Positions 1-10,310 of a DNA stretch of 64,000 bases are shown piece after piece. The notes under the pieces were generated by a model. That model was given only the letters and a program-made list of their open reading frames with translations, searched no databases and was not told where the DNA came from. The stretch is from Symbiodinium natans (lineage: Eukaryota > Sar > Dinophyceae > Suessiales > Symbiodiniaceae), in assembly GCA_905221605.1 (NCBI GenBank), contig CAJNDS010002086.1, positions 441,001 through 505,000 on the forward strand, in the 5' to 3' direction. A program made the position numbers and the translations under genes. Position 1 is the first letter of the stretch; every line of letters begins with the position of its first letter.

Positions 1-55
1 CGAACTCTGTGCCTTGAGAGCTGCCTGTGGGGACTATGACTCTACGCAACGGCCC

Positions 56-143
56 GAACCCTGAACCCTGAACCCTGAACCCTAAACCCTAAACCCCAAA
101 CCCTAAACCCTACACCCTAAACCCTAAACCCTAAACCCTAAAC
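56..143 (-). repeat. Telomeric block, 12 units
   Basis: Starts with three CCCTGAA variants, then CCCTAAA with single CCCCAAA and CCCTACA variants. Confidence 0.95.
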
Positions 144-224
144 ACCAACATCCGTGAGCTGGTACTCAAGAGTCGGTAAGCTGCTGACCAGGCGCGCCCG
201 CGCATTCCGCACGCTCCGCACGGT

Positions 225-294
225 ACCCTAAACCCAACCCTAAACCCTAAACCCTAAACCCTAAACCCTAAACCCTAAACCCTAAACCCTAAAC
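225..294 (-). repeat. Telomeric block, 10 units
   Basis: CCCTAAA with one short CCCAA unit near the start. Confidence 0.95.
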
Positions 295-415
295 GACCAG
301 GAGGCGGTGCCCGCATCAGGCCTGGGCAAGTGGCCGGCCATCCAGACCCTAGCAAGACGACGCTTTGGTGAGGAATTTTAGCAAGGAAGGGGGATCTGGT
401 TCAGAAAGGCGTGCA

Positions 416-512
416 CACACACACACATATGTGTGTGTATATATATATATATATATAGTAAATAGATAAATAAACAAATAAATAAATAAATATATATATA
501 TATATATAATAG
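416..512. repeat. Compound microsatellite
   Basis: (CA)n, (GT)n, (TA)n and (AAAT)n in succession, with a (TA)n again at the end. Self-complementary overall. Confidence 0.9.
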
Positions 513-1150
513 TATTCAGGGCCGGAGTCGGAGTGTGCTATGGCAATGCGAAGGTGCGAGTAGCTTTGTCTCGTGTCGGTGGAGGCTGTCGCGCCTCAAC
601 CCTAGGCCCTAAACGAGAGGCTGCTAGGCAGGTGGCAAAAACCCTAAACGAGATTGTGGGCGTTTCTTTCTGAAGGCCAAGGATTCAGACGGCACCATCC
701 TTGTTCAGCGGCCATCCACACAACTGCATTCCGCGGGAGCCCATTCAAGGCTCCCTTCTTCCCATGTCTCAAGCTCATCACCCCGCCCTTCCTTAGGGTT
801 TAGGGGTTAGGGTTTCAGGTTTAACAGTTCTCCTACGCCCAGGTACCCTTCGTATCCAGGATTTACTTTGGCCCTGGTAGAAGAGTTCGACAGCCCGCTC
901 GACCTCGACAATGCCTCTCAAACTGACCAAGGGGTTTCCGACATTGCGGGCACCTTATTGGGGGTCCTTATTTTGGGTCTATATGAAGGGACCCTAAACC
1001 CTATACCCTACACCCTGAACCCCAAGGTTCAAGTACTCGGGGATGTTTGGGTTCAAGTTGTGGCCCGTTGGGAGAAACAAAGGGTTGTGATATGGGTCGC
1101 CATAGTTGTAGCTTCAGATTCAGATCTCCAAATCGCTCTACCAAGAAGTC

Positions 1151-1273
1151 ATGTTTCTGTTATATAGGTACTTTGAGCACGTGCAGTGTTACCGTGTTGG
1201 GGTCCGGGCAGGGACACTGTCGAGCATCATCCTGTCTGCAGCTATAGCCATAGCACTGTATGCGATATCGAAG
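1151..1273 (+). other. Weak exon candidate ending at a GTGAGT donor
   Basis: An ATG at 1151 opens 41 codons that include a hydrophobic helix (IILSAAIAIALYAI) and stop being helix-like exactly where AAG|GTGAGT, a consensus splice donor, occurs at 1274. Without splicing the frame continues to 1471. No matching acceptor or second exon could be identified, so this may be chance. Confidence 0.15.
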
Positions 1274-1857
1274 GTGAGTCTGTGTAATTCAACGTCAAGC
1301 CAATGCGGCACGGATCCTTCCAGAGCATTGAGCCGTTGCCCCATCGGCACGCCGGTGTACCCGGCCTTAAGCAAAGCATCCTGCACAAAGGATCCCATCT
1401 GGACCTGGTCCGATGGCGGCCTTTACGAGGGCGACGTGCGCTTCGTGCCCCTTGGTCAATTTGAAGTTTAATTACAAGGACTGGAGGTTCACACTCCACC
1501 CAAACAAGACCACACCACTTCGCATGACGGGCTATGGGCCGAAGCTGACATGATCTGCTGGAGTTTTTGGATTGGGGGAGCAAGGTCGTCTGAAGGCCAT
1601 GTTTGTTTCTTTTGGCGGTTCCTGCCGGGGAGTTGTCGTTTTGGGAGAAAGTCATGGGATGGGTTTCAGGTTGAGTTTTGGCTGCAGGCTTGTTTCTTCG
1701 ACATCCTTGTGTGGCTTTCGGTTTCATGTCAAGGGGATTTCAGGGTTCACTCCCCACAACAATCGCTGAACCTCTGACCACAAGTCCGAGCCGTCCCCAA
1801 ATCTCCTCCGGAACTGTAGAAAGCAAATCGTATCCTCTCAGGGCAAGATCCTTGGGT

Positions 1858-1920
1858 CCTAAACCCTAAACCCTAAACCCTAAACCCTAAGCCCTAAACC
1901 CTAAACCCTAAACCCTAAAC
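1858..1920 (-). repeat. Telomeric block, 9 units
   Basis: CCCTAAA with one CCCTAAG variant. Confidence 0.95.
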
Positions 1921-2010
1921 GGTATGTCGGACCCCCAAGAGTCGGCGGACAATCGGAGGAAAGAGCAGATCAAGTTCGAGGACTGCGTTCGGTTTCGGTT
2001 TACGGATAGA

Positions 2011-2096
2011 CCCTAAACCCTAAACCCTAAACCCTAAACCCTAAACCCTAAACCCTAAACCCTAAACCCTAAACCCTAAACCCTAAACCCTAAACC
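2011..2096 (-). repeat. Telomeric block, 12 units
   Basis: Uniform CCCTAAA without variants until the last base pair. Confidence 0.95.
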
Positions 2097-2394
2097 GTAG
2101 TAACGGACCCCAAATGAGAGGGCTTTGGGGAGTGAAACCCTTCAAACGCCAAAGCCGACCGCTTTATGAACCCTTCGATAATGACTGGGCATGGCGCTTG
2201 CCTCCTCTTGCAGGAAACGCCGTTGACCATGCAGAAGTGGACAGTACTGTTAAACAACGTTTAAAGATTCGGTGCCGCAGATGTACATCGCCGTAGTTGA
2301 GACAGTACTTCGTTTTTGAAATTGCGACCATTTGGCGTCATTGGGCAGCAAATGCCCACAAAGCCAAACCCACAAACTGGCTCCTTCCTAAGAC

Positions 2395-2508
2395 TCCCCA
2401 ATATACCCTAACTCATAATAAGGATCCTTAGTATAAATTAGGGTTTAGGGTTTAGGGTTTAGGGTTTAGGGTTTAGGGTTTAGGGTATAAGGGGTTTTGG
2501 AAGATCTG
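2395..2508 (+). mobile_element. Family C element interrupted by a telomeric block
   Basis: ATAATAAGGATCCTTAGTAT leads into AAATTAGGG, where seven TTTAGGG units have grown. TATAAGGGGTTTTGGAAG and ATCTGGG then resume. The intact copy at 43488 has AATTAGGGTATATTCC at this place, so the block sits on the element's own TTAGGGT and about 11 bp were lost. Confidence 0.85.
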
Positions 2509-2573
2509 GGTGTATGCGAAGGACGGAAAGATGAAGATCACGGCGGCCCCAAATCCGGGCGACTTGGACCATT

Positions 2574-2698
2574 CTAAACCCTAAACCCTAAACCCTAAAC
2601 CCTAAACCCTAAACCCTAAACCCTAAACCCTAAACCCTAAACCCTAAACCCTGAACCCTGAACCCTGAACCCTGAACCCTAAACCCTAAACCCTAAAC
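2574..2698 (-). repeat. Telomeric block, 18 units
   Basis: CCCTAAA with a contiguous run of four CCCTGAA near 2650-2678. Confidence 0.95.
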
Positions 2699-2888
2699 TG
2701 ATTTTCGGCTCTTGCGATCGTTTTGGGAATGCACTTGCAGTGCACATGCCCGTGCAAGATTTCTTTGGGCTGACGCATGCCTGTCGGCAAGCGCAGTTTT
2801 TCAATGGCCGCCTTTTCCGATGGCTGAAGGGCTTTCGGAAAACATGACAGGCAGGAGGCACGCATCGTCAAGAAACATCCCAGATCTT

Positions 2889-2990
2889 CCAAAACCCCTT
2901 AACTAAGGTATGTACCTTAATTCCTAATAAGGATCCTTAGTATAAATTATAGGGTCATATTCCTGAATTAAGGGGCTTTGGAAGATCTGG
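2889..2990 (+). mobile_element. Family C element
   Basis: CCCAGATCTTCCAAAACCCC to GGGGCTTTGGAAGATCTGGG, with CTAATAAGGATCCTTAGTAT at the centre. AT flanks both ends. Confidence 0.85.
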
Positions 2991-3069
2991 GATGCCATCC
3001 AGAAACATGCGCATCACGGAGCTCCATGGGGCGAGCTGCAGGGGGACCCGTGCTTTCACATTTTCTCAT

Positions 3070-3163
3070 CTAGGCCCCTGGGACATTTTATATTTTTCCC
3101 TTATTGGGTTTAAGAGGATCATATCTACGAATATTTTTCAAAGAGCTTTAAGGGCCATCCTAG
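3070..3163 (+). mobile_element. Family H element
   Basis: CTAGGCCCCTGGGACATTTT to TTTAAGGGCCATCCTAG, almost identical to the copy at 57357, which lies 54 kb away. Confidence 0.8.
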
Positions 3164-4190
3164 TCATGTTGCAGCTAGGTATGCTGCAGTTGTTTTCTGT
3201 GTCGTGCTTGTTTGCTTGTTGCTCCCCACCCTCTGTACGACTCGGCGTGAGGGAACAACATCCTCAACCGACACAGTTCCTCTCCCGTGCCATTCCATGC
3301 CTCGCAGATCCAGAGGCCCATGGTGGCTGCAGCGCCCACATTCAGATATATCTCCGGTGATTTTGCAACGATTTTGCAACCCCAGATGCTCCCTAGAGTC
3401 CCTCCTGAGGATGCCCGCGTTGCCCCTCGAAATGTCAAATTCAAAATGTCCAATTCGAGCTTTTTGTGCAAGTGTCGTGCCCCAATCAGGGTGGGGATGC
3501 TCGAGTGAATTTCGATTTCACGAGCCTACCACCAAATTGAAGCTGCAAGAGAAGTAAGGCATCGCGACACAGGCCTGCTCACATGCTGAGGCGCCTGGGC
3601 AACTGGTGGGTTTACAAACGAATACAAGACTTGGGAAGTCCCGTGGTGCTCTCAACGGCAGACACCCAAAGACCCTTTTCACCCCAAGCCACTCGAACCC
3701 GAAACCCTCAAAACCCCTTACCCCTGAAAACAGGTTGGTACCGTCGCAAACAAGCCGTTGGTGAGTGGTGAGTTCCGCTCTCGGAGGACTGCACCCATCA
3801 CCCACCGATCTCATCTAAGTCGGACTGGGTTTTCGGATGACTCGGCGAGATCCAATATGCAAGCTCGTCTTGACAATGCTTTCCTTGTGGGCCTAGAGCA
3901 AACCTAGATTCGTCAATGCAGGGATCTTTTTTTTTGCCAGGTTTAGAGGTTGGAGGTGTTGTGGATATATTGCTGCGACGACGGTCTCGGTCTCTTGAGG
4001 CTCGAACCTTAATATTGGCAGCACAAAAACGGCCCTGAACACACCTTGTCCAAGGAACCTGTACAAAGATTCGTTCGCAGTCTAGGACGTAAAAGACACG
4101 GCCGGGCCTCGGACAGGAACACCTTCAGATATGGTCGCTACGAGGCAGGGAGCCAGGTCGAACAAACTGCTGGATGCTTTCTGGGGATTC
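3164..4190. other. Repeat-poor stretch, no gene recognised
   Basis: Overlapping ORFs of 60-122 codons on both strands without motifs or a single preferred frame. Mixed-composition sequence. Confidence 0.5.
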
Positions 4191-4198
4191 CACTATTA

Positions 4199-4287
4199 AT
4201 TTGCTTAAGAGCCCCAAAGGATTAATGCGTAATACTCCGCAGATTACCCTTGTAAGAAAGAATTTTTCTGGGGAGTTCTTAGGCAAT
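4199..4287 (+). mobile_element. Family J element
   Basis: TTTGCTTAAGAGCCCCAAAG to TTCTGGGGAGTTCTTAGGCA; inverted ends of about 16 bp. It shares AAGAA(A)GAATTTTT with the other J copies. Confidence 0.65.
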
Positions 4288-4443
4288 TCTTTCCTTGCGT
4301 ACCCAGAAAGCCCGGGAGAGTTCGCAAACTCCCCCACCTCCCCCCCCACCTCCCCCCTCAAACAATTTCAATGCGCAATAGGAAGGTAGGTTTTCTCACC
4401 CTCACCCTCTGAATCAACCTTGGGAAAAGTGGGGAGGGAGCTC

Positions 4444-4580
4444 ACCCTAAACCCTAAGCCCCAAACCCTAAACCCTAAACCCTAAACCCTAAACCCTAAA
4501 CCCTAAACCCTGAACCCTGAACCCTGAACCCTGAACCCTGAACCCTGAACCCTGAACCCTGAACCCTGAACCCTGAACCC
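4444..4580 (-). repeat. Telomeric block, 19 units, half of them CCCTGAA
   Basis: CCCTAAA units up to about 4508, then about ten consecutive CCCTGAA units to the end. Confidence 0.95.
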
Positions 4581-4673
4581 TACGGGAAGGGACAGCCTGT
4601 GGGACCACTCCAGGGCCTATTGTGGCTTGTCCAGAGGACTCGCCCCCTGAAAGCTTGATCGCCTGGCTGTTTT

Positions 4674-4770
4674 CCCTAAACCCTAAACCCTAAACCCTAA
4701 ACCCTAAACCCTAAACCCTAAACCCTAAACCCTAAACCCCAAACCCTAAACCCTAAACCCTAAACCCTAA
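4674..4770 (-). repeat. Telomeric block, 14 units, abutting an inverted-repeat element
   Basis: Its final CCCTAA overlaps the first bases (TAATCC) of the 332-bp element at 4768. Confidence 0.95.
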
Positions 4771-5099
4771 TCCGAGCATCTGTTTAATTGGGAGGGCCCC
4801 CCCCCCCCCCCACCCCCCACAATAAGAAAAGCAGGGTTCCGCAATAGTTGGACCATGGCCCTGTATTGTTTCTCGATTTAAACAAATGTTTCACATCGAT
4901 CCAAACTTTCCTGCAGAAGAAAAAAGGCTTTCCGAAGAGCTGGGTTCAAAATTTTGCAACCCCTCAAAAAACTCCTTTAAATGTGGTGGGTTTGCCCCAT
5001 ACGAAATCCACCCTAATGGAAAGTAGTCTTCCGGCGGGCTTCCGGCCAAAAACAATTTCTTTAAATGTGGGGGTATTAATTAAACAGATGCTCGGATTA
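4768..5099. mobile_element. 332-bp element with perfect 22-bp terminal inverted repeats
   Basis: TAATCCGAGCATCTGTTTAA begins at 4768 and its exact inverse ends at 5099; the perfect match covers 22 bp. Inside, CTTTAAATGTGGTGGGTTTG (4976) and TTTAAATGTGGGGG (5060) form a subterminal repeat. The left end coincides with the last unit of a CCCTAAA block (4674-4770), so CCCTAA is shared by block and element. No long ORF and no clear target duplication. Confidence 0.75.
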
Positions 5100-5907
5100 C
5101 AATGGTTGCGGGGCCGGACAGAGAGTTTCAGCGACCAAGGCCTCTAGGAAGCTCAACGGCCTGAAGTGTATTGAGGTTCCTCAGCTTCCACCACCCGAAA
5201 ATAATTTTGGCCGGGGCGGCACTTTACTATTCTGCCTCGGCAACGTTTCGCACTGTTACGATCCGCGTGTCATATTTTTTGACTCAACTGTGAACCACTA
5301 ATCATCTCCGTGTTTCGGCAACATTTCGCACACATTCGAACTGCATTACTCACACACTGAAGCGGCAGGTGCGCATGAAGGCGCCAGAAGTGCAGCCAGG
5401 AAATGCTGACATCGATGGGAACTTCGGCTGCAGCCCCTCTTGGGTTCCGGAGTCTGGGTTGTGGCCGTGCTGCTTGCCCAGACCAACACAGCCGCTGCAG
5501 TCAACAATCACTCTAGTTCGGATGGCCGGAGTTCAATGCGGATTCATGTCCAGGCATCGGGTTTCTGTGTCATGCTTTTGTCCTCCTTGCCTTTGCATTT
5601 AGATTGGGGGGGGGGGGGCTTCTTGCCACAAACAAAAAAGGCTGCACCGATGTCTTCCGAAGAGGGGCGGGTATTTCTTGTGCACGACTTGATCGTGAGA
5701 AGGGCGGTCGCTTTTGCCTCTGTCGACGAAGAGGATTGCTTCTTTGCAGTTTCGCACGGCAGCATCTAAACCTGCTTTAGCACTCCAAGCCCTATCCCCA
5801 AACACAAAGTCTGGACAAGGGCCGACCCTAAAACCCTAAACCCTAAGCCTTCTGCGCAAAGTGGCCTTTTCAAGTTGAGTGCCGGCGTTTCAGTTTCATG
5901 CTAAAAA
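5100..5907. other. Repeat-poor stretch, no gene recognised
   Basis: CGGCAACGTTTCGCAC (5237) and CGGCAACATTTCGCAC (5315) form a short direct repeat; a run of about 11 G at 5607. No convincing ORF. Confidence 0.5.
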
Positions 5908-6011
5908 CCTTGGGGACCAAATGAACCCGAAAGGGGTTTCTGGTCCAAATACCTTGATAAGAAATTCTGGTAGTGTATAGGGTATATAGCTCCCCATTTT
6001 AGTCCCCAAGG
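5908..6011 (+). mobile_element. Family D element, diverged interior
   Basis: CCTTGGGGACCAAATGAACC to CATTTTAGTCCCCAAGG. AA flanks both ends. Confidence 0.75.
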
Positions 6012-6043
6012 AAGTCGACGGTTGAAACTCTCAGACGCGCCAG

Positions 6044-6088
6044 GAACCCTAAACCCTAAACCCCAAACCCTAAACCCTAAACCCTAAA
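6044..6088 (-). repeat. Telomeric block, 6 units
   Basis: CCCTAAA with one CCCCAAA, 33 bp after a family D element. Confidence 0.9.
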
Positions 6089-6243
6089 GGAACTTCATCG
6101 CCACGATGTTCATCTTCAGGGATGCCAAGTTCCGGCACTGGCGGGAGATTGACATTGAAGTCACAGGCCGTAGCCTAACTCTAGCTGTACATCTAACTCT
6201 TAGCTCAGACTCTTATAACTCTACCTCTATAGCTCTAACTCTA

Positions 6244-6354
6244 CCTTGGGGACCAAATGAACCCTAAAATTGGGGTCATATACCCATTACTACTATAATT
6301 CCTATTGAGGTATATGAACCATAAACCCTTCTAGGGTTCATTTCGTCCCCAAGG
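6244..6354 (+). mobile_element. Family D element, best copy
   Basis: CCTTGGGGACCAAATGAACC to GGTTCATTTCGTCCCCAAGG. The interior is GTCATATACCCATTACTACT and its near inverse. It carries AAACCCTTCTAGGG. Confidence 0.85.
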
Positions 6355-6415
6355 CAAGCACCACGGCTCGAACTGTGCGTAGTCGTAGTCGTAGAGGTGA
6401 CGCGTGAACAGCAAG

Positions 6416-6480
6416 TAAACCCTAAACCCTAAACCCTAAACCCTAAACCCTAAACCCTAAATCCCTAAACCCTAAACCCT
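6416..6480 (-). repeat. Telomeric block, 9 units
   Basis: CCCTAAA with one unit lengthened to CCCTAAAT. Confidence 0.95.
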
Positions 6481-6553
6481 CCTTGTTTGTATGGGAGATG
6501 TAACAAACCTCTGTGAAGGATGGAGGGGCGTCTGACCCCCCTCTTTGAAAATG

Positions 6554-6630
6554 AGGGTTTATAGGGTTTAGGGTTTAGGGTTTAGGGTTTAGGGTTTAGG
6601 GTTTAGGGTTTAGGGTTTATAGGGTTTAGG
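6554..6630 (+). repeat. Telomeric block, 10 units
   Basis: GGGTTTA flanked on both sides by a GGGTTTATA variant. Confidence 0.95.
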
Positions 6631-6957
6631 GGGCTCAGATTTCGGATTTTAATATTCTCGCACGCGTGAAGGTGCATGGCTGCGTTTGAAAGAGTGCTGA
6701 CATGCCAGAAGCTTCTAGTACGCCTTAGGAGAAACCCTAAACCCTTGGTGTTTCACTCCGGCGCCCGATATTCGCTCTTCGGGGATGGTGCTGCAGAAGC
6801 CCTAAAACCCGAAACCCTGAACCCTAAACCCTGTAAACCCTAACATTTGGCGGGTCATTCGGTTGCAGGGGATGCCCCCAACTCCGTGACGACGAACGTG
6901 CTCCGCGCCGACAACACCGAACCTGGGCCTAGGGCTGCTTGAGAGTGGTGTTTTTTT

Positions 6958-7020
6958 TGGTTTAGGGTTTAGGTTTTAGGGTTTAGGGTTTGGGGTTTAG
7001 GGTTTAGGGTTTAGGGTTTT
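6958..7020 (+). repeat. Telomeric block, 8 units
   Basis: Contains AGGTTTT and TTTGGGG variants; T runs on both sides. Confidence 0.9.
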
Positions 7021-7604
7021 TCTATCGGCAGGAATGTCAAGGGTGGCTGTGCAGAATTTGTAACTGAATCATGTTGCTGTTGCGACAGGCGTGTTTCCAG
7101 ACCCCAGTTTTTCAACCTCCACCATCCCCACCTGTCACCTACATAGCTACAAAATGCAGGTATGGTAACTCACGAGTTCCGTCTCAGCCTTGAGCCACGT
7201 TCCCAGTGACGCCCAAAAAAAGCTGTGTCAGGGCATGAAAGTTACAGTTTTGGGGGACCATATTGGGTGAGGGCATGTTTTCTCCGCTTGGAGGCATTCC
7301 ACGGTCCAGCCTTGGGGGTTCCCTACATCACCCTTTTCTTGCAATGCCCAACAGCGCATTCCTTCTACTGCAGGTTTTTTATTGGCTTCTCTCCCTGACA
7401 CCTCATGCAGGGCATGGGCTTGTAGGAAAGAACCTTCGTGACAAACCTCTATAGGGTTCTCAAGGGAGCGGGGGTTCAAGGAGGGGAACCTTCAGGAAGA
7501 CCCTAAACCCAAAACCCTAAACCCTAAACCCTTAGGGCGCCTTACAAATTCGTGGGGGAGTATTGGGTGGACCTTGGGTTACATACTCCCCCTTGAGCCC
7601 CCCT
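7021..7604. other. Repeat-poor stretch with a minor telomeric patch
   Basis: ORFs of 63 and 83 codons overlap on opposite strands and look like chance. CCCTAAACCCAAAACCC-type units at 7500-7533. Confidence 0.5.
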
Positions 7605-7761
7605 CCCTGAAGAACCCTATAGAACCCTGGGTTGTGCTTTGGGATAGTTTTCAATTTCCCTTCTTTCCTTATAAAGGGAACCGATTCACAAATAATTATC
7701 AAAGGGTTTAAAGCACAACGCAGAACCTTATTCAGGGAACTCTTCCCTCCCTAGGAGTGGT
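7605..7761. mobile_element. Single-copy inverted-repeat element
   Basis: GTTGTGCTTTGGGATAG (7631) pairs with TCAAAGGGTTTAAAGCACAA (7699). Around this core CTCCCTGAAGAACCC pairs with TTCAGGGAACTCTTCC. Confidence 0.5.
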
Positions 7762-7841
7762 GGAGCCCACGGATCGCAGCATCTAAAGAGAGCTGCCTGT
7801 CTTGCATTGGCGGGTTGAAGGTTTCGACTTGTCCCCGAATC

Positions 7842-7985
7842 AAACCCTAAACCCTATAAACCGGATAAACCCTGAACCCTAAACCCATAAACCCTATAAA
7901 CCCTATAAACCCTATAAACCCTATAAACCCGATAAACCCTATAAACCCTAAATCCGATGAACCCCTAAACCCTGAACCCCAAACC
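7842..7985 (-). repeat. Telomere-variant block dominated by CCCTATAAA
   Basis: A run of 9-bp CCCTATAAA units between CCCTAAA units, plus CCCGATAAA and CCCTGAA. Confidence 0.9.
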
Positions 7986-8107
7986 GCAACACACGGAAGT
8001 TCAGAATGCATCCTTTTCGCTGGCGCTTGTGTTCGTCGCCACGTGTTCGCCTGGACCGGGTGATCTATGCCGGTCTGAGATGCTGCGACTGGTTCTTTTG
8101 TACTGGT

Positions 8108-8205
8108 CGGGTCGTTGCCACAACTGTAGCTGCAGCGGCAGCTGTAACAGAGGTCGGGTCTTTGCCGAAACTGTAGCTGCAGCTGCAGCGGCAGCTGCAA
8201 CAGAA
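8108..8205. repeat. Imperfect 50-bp tandem duplication
   Basis: ACTGTAGCTGCAGCGGCAGC occurs twice with flanking words CAACAG/TAACAG. Rich in CTGCAG palindromes. Confidence 0.7.
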
Positions 8206-8980
8206 GCAGTCAAAGGTTTGGCCTTAACCAGCTCCCGAAATGGGGGGTTTACGAACAGCCTTAATATAGTCCACCAAACAGTAGGATTCCCTTATAAACA
8301 AGGACCCCAGGTACCCCGAATTTCAGCAACCTCCAGAAATGCCCCCCTGAAGTGCTCGAGCCCTTCGCCTTCGCCCAAATCTTACACCCTCACAGGTCAC
8401 GTGCAGGGCAATGCCAGAGCTGAGTTCCACACCTATGGCTTCGACACTTGGCCTGTCAGCGCATTTCTTCTTCAAGCTGCAACGACCACATGTGTTAATT
8501 TGAGCTAGATCCTTGTTCGCCGCTGCACAGTAGATCGAGGCCGCGGACGCCACACTTCTGAGGCAATTGCCAGCATACTGTTAACATTGCAAGTGACCTC
8601 CTCGTCTGCTGAACAACATGGCATCCACATAATGCTTAAGATGAGGATTGTCCAAATAGAGCTCTCAGCGGACTTGTGAAGAGCCACTTACCAGCCCAGC
8701 GTGACAGTTAAAAAACATCGGCCCCTGAACCCTGCATTCTTGACGCGCCCTCCGACCTGCAAAAAGCCCCATGTTATGTGCTGCACTTCATATCAACAAA
8801 TCCCACGAAAGCCCACAAGCGACACGTCTATCCTGAATGCTTCCTTGAACCCCTTTGACCCGAAAACGAGCCCAGGAACCCTAAACCCTAAACCCCTCTG
8901 ACCCAAAAAACGAGCCCAGGAGTGGTTGCCCGACCGAGTGACCTGGTACATCGACGGGAGAGCCGTGAGGAGTCCGCCAG

Positions 8981-9028
8981 TTTAGGGTTTAGGGTTTAGG
9001 GTTTTAGGGTGTAGGGTTTAGGGTTTAG
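8981..9028 (+). repeat. Telomeric block, 7 units
   Basis: TTTAGGG with TTTTAGGG and TGTAGGG variants. Confidence 0.9.
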
Positions 9029-9170
9029 CAAATGGCACAGCAGCCTTGAGCATCATACTGAATCTCGTATTGTGTTGCTTTGGTGTTCTCATGGGCGTGT
9101 TTTTGCTTGCGGTGATTGTTAGACAGGGACTGGAGGTTTGAATTCCTTTTTGCGCCAGGTCCGAGCCGAG

Positions 9171-9212
9171 TTTAGGGTTTAGGGTTTAGGGTTTAGGGTT
9201 TAGGGTTTAGGG
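9171..9212 (+). repeat. Telomeric block, 6 units
   Basis: Uniform TTTAGGG, 57 bp before the tandem family J pair. Confidence 0.95.
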
Positions 9213-9268
9213 CTCCAAGCCTAATCCTTATTCTGCCTTTTCCATTGGTGGCCGAGAAGTCAGTTCCC

Positions 9269-9363
9269 ACTGTTAGTTTAAGAACCCCCCCAAAATAGAA
9301 AAGTTTCTTCCTTATAAGGGCAATATAGGATAATTAATTTTTTGAGGGGGGGCTCTTCAGCAG
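9269..9363 (+). mobile_element. Family J element, first of a tandem pair
   Basis: ACTGTTAGTTTAAGAACCCC to GGGGGGGCTCTTCAGC, with CTTCCTTATAAGGGCAATAT at the centre. Confidence 0.75.
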
Positions 9364-9368
9364 AAGTC

Positions 9369-9466
9369 GGTTCCTACTATTAGTTTAAGAGCCCTAAAAT
9401 TAGAAAAATGTTCTTCCTTATAAGGGCAAAGCAGGGATTGTTTTTTTTGGGGGGGGCTCTTCAGCA
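9369..9466 (+). mobile_element. Family J element, second of a tandem pair
   Basis: GGTTCCTACTATTAGTTTAA to GGGGGGGCTCTTCAGCAC. It ends in TTTTTTTT followed by GGGGGGGG (9441-9456). Confidence 0.75.
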
Positions 9467-9607
9467 CATAGTATGTTCCAAGGAAAAGCCTTGCCTCTGA
9501 AGAGGAGCCACTACGGCGGACACCCGCCGATCCCGGACAAGTCGGCGAAGGTCATGATGAACTTGTGGATCTTCGGGCCCAAGGCCGAAGTTCGAGTTTA
9601 TTCTACG

Positions 9608-9677
9608 GGGTTTAGGGCTTAGGGTTTAGGGTTTAGGGTTTAGGGTTTAGGGTTTAGGGTTTAGGGTTTAGGGTTTG
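9608..9677 (+). repeat. Telomeric block, 10 units
   Basis: TTTAGGG with one TTAGGGC variant near the start. Confidence 0.95.
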
Positions 9678-9815
9678 GTCGTTGCCGGACAAGCAAGCTG
9701 ATGTGGGACATGGGCTTTGCTGGTTTGGAGGCCAACTTCGGCGGAAAGCAGATCCGCAACAACCGCTATCCCATGACCAACGAGCACCTTGATCAGGCTT
9801 AGCCTCCCTTGCTGG

Positions 9816-9880
9816 ATTTAGGGTTTAGGGTTTAGGGTTTAGGGTTTAGGGTTTAGGGTTTAGGGTTTAGGGTTTAGGGT
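9816..9880 (+). repeat. Telomeric block, 9 units
   Basis: Uniform TTTAGGG. Confidence 0.95.
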
Positions 9881-9913
9881 GAGCCTTCAGAACCTTTGTC
9901 TGCCTCAGGGGGC

Positions 9914-10035
9914 GTAATATAGGTGTCGGAACAATTATTAAATAGTAGTATTCCCTTATGGTCCCTTTATAATTTACACCACAAGATCCCCCCCCCCCCA
10001 AAACCCTATCCTACTTGTTGAGGCCCCTATATTAC
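9914..10035 (+). mobile_element. Family G element
   Basis: GTAATATAG ... CTATATTAC ends. It contains TATTCCCTTATGGTCCC and CCAAAACCCTATCC, and a run of about 12 C. Confidence 0.8.
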
Positions 10036-10039
10036 TTAC

Positions 10040-10140
10040 TTCGCCTTTAGTTGAACTTTAAACTTTTTGGGTTTCCTTATTTAGTAGGAATAATAAAGTT
10101 TAACCTTGTTTTCCCCTTGGTTATTGGAGAAGTAAGATTA
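10040..10140. mobile_element. Possible element sharing words with 62810-62905
   Basis: ACTTTTTGGGTTTCCTTATT and AAAGTTTAACCTTG here match CTTTTTGGGTTTCTTATTAA and AAAAGTTTAACTTA at 62830-62890. Ends are not defined. Confidence 0.35.
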
Positions 10141-10223
10141 CGACTCATTAGATGGGTCCTCAAAAAAGGCAGCATGAAGGGCAGCCCTCAGCTCCTGGCA
10201 ACATGAGGCTATAGCAATGTCCT

Positions 10224-10310
10224 GGGTTTAGGGTTTAGGGTTTCGGGTTTAGGGTTTAGGGTTTAGGGTTTAGGGTTTAGGGTTTAGGGTTTAGGGTTTA
10301 GGGTTTAGGG
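10224..10310 (+). repeat. Telomeric block, 12 units
   Basis: TTTAGGG with one TTTCGGG. Confidence 0.95.

Noticed and set aside
56-294. Left edge of the window as a chromosome end
   Set aside because: The CCCTAAA orientation would fit a left telomere, but equivalent blocks in both orientations continue across all 64 kb, and the first bases are non-telomeric.
7847-8200. 117-aa minus-strand ORF with an FIGFIGFIG tail
   Set aside because: The tail is a translation of CCCTATAAA repeats, and the rest is CTGCAG-rich duplicated sequence.
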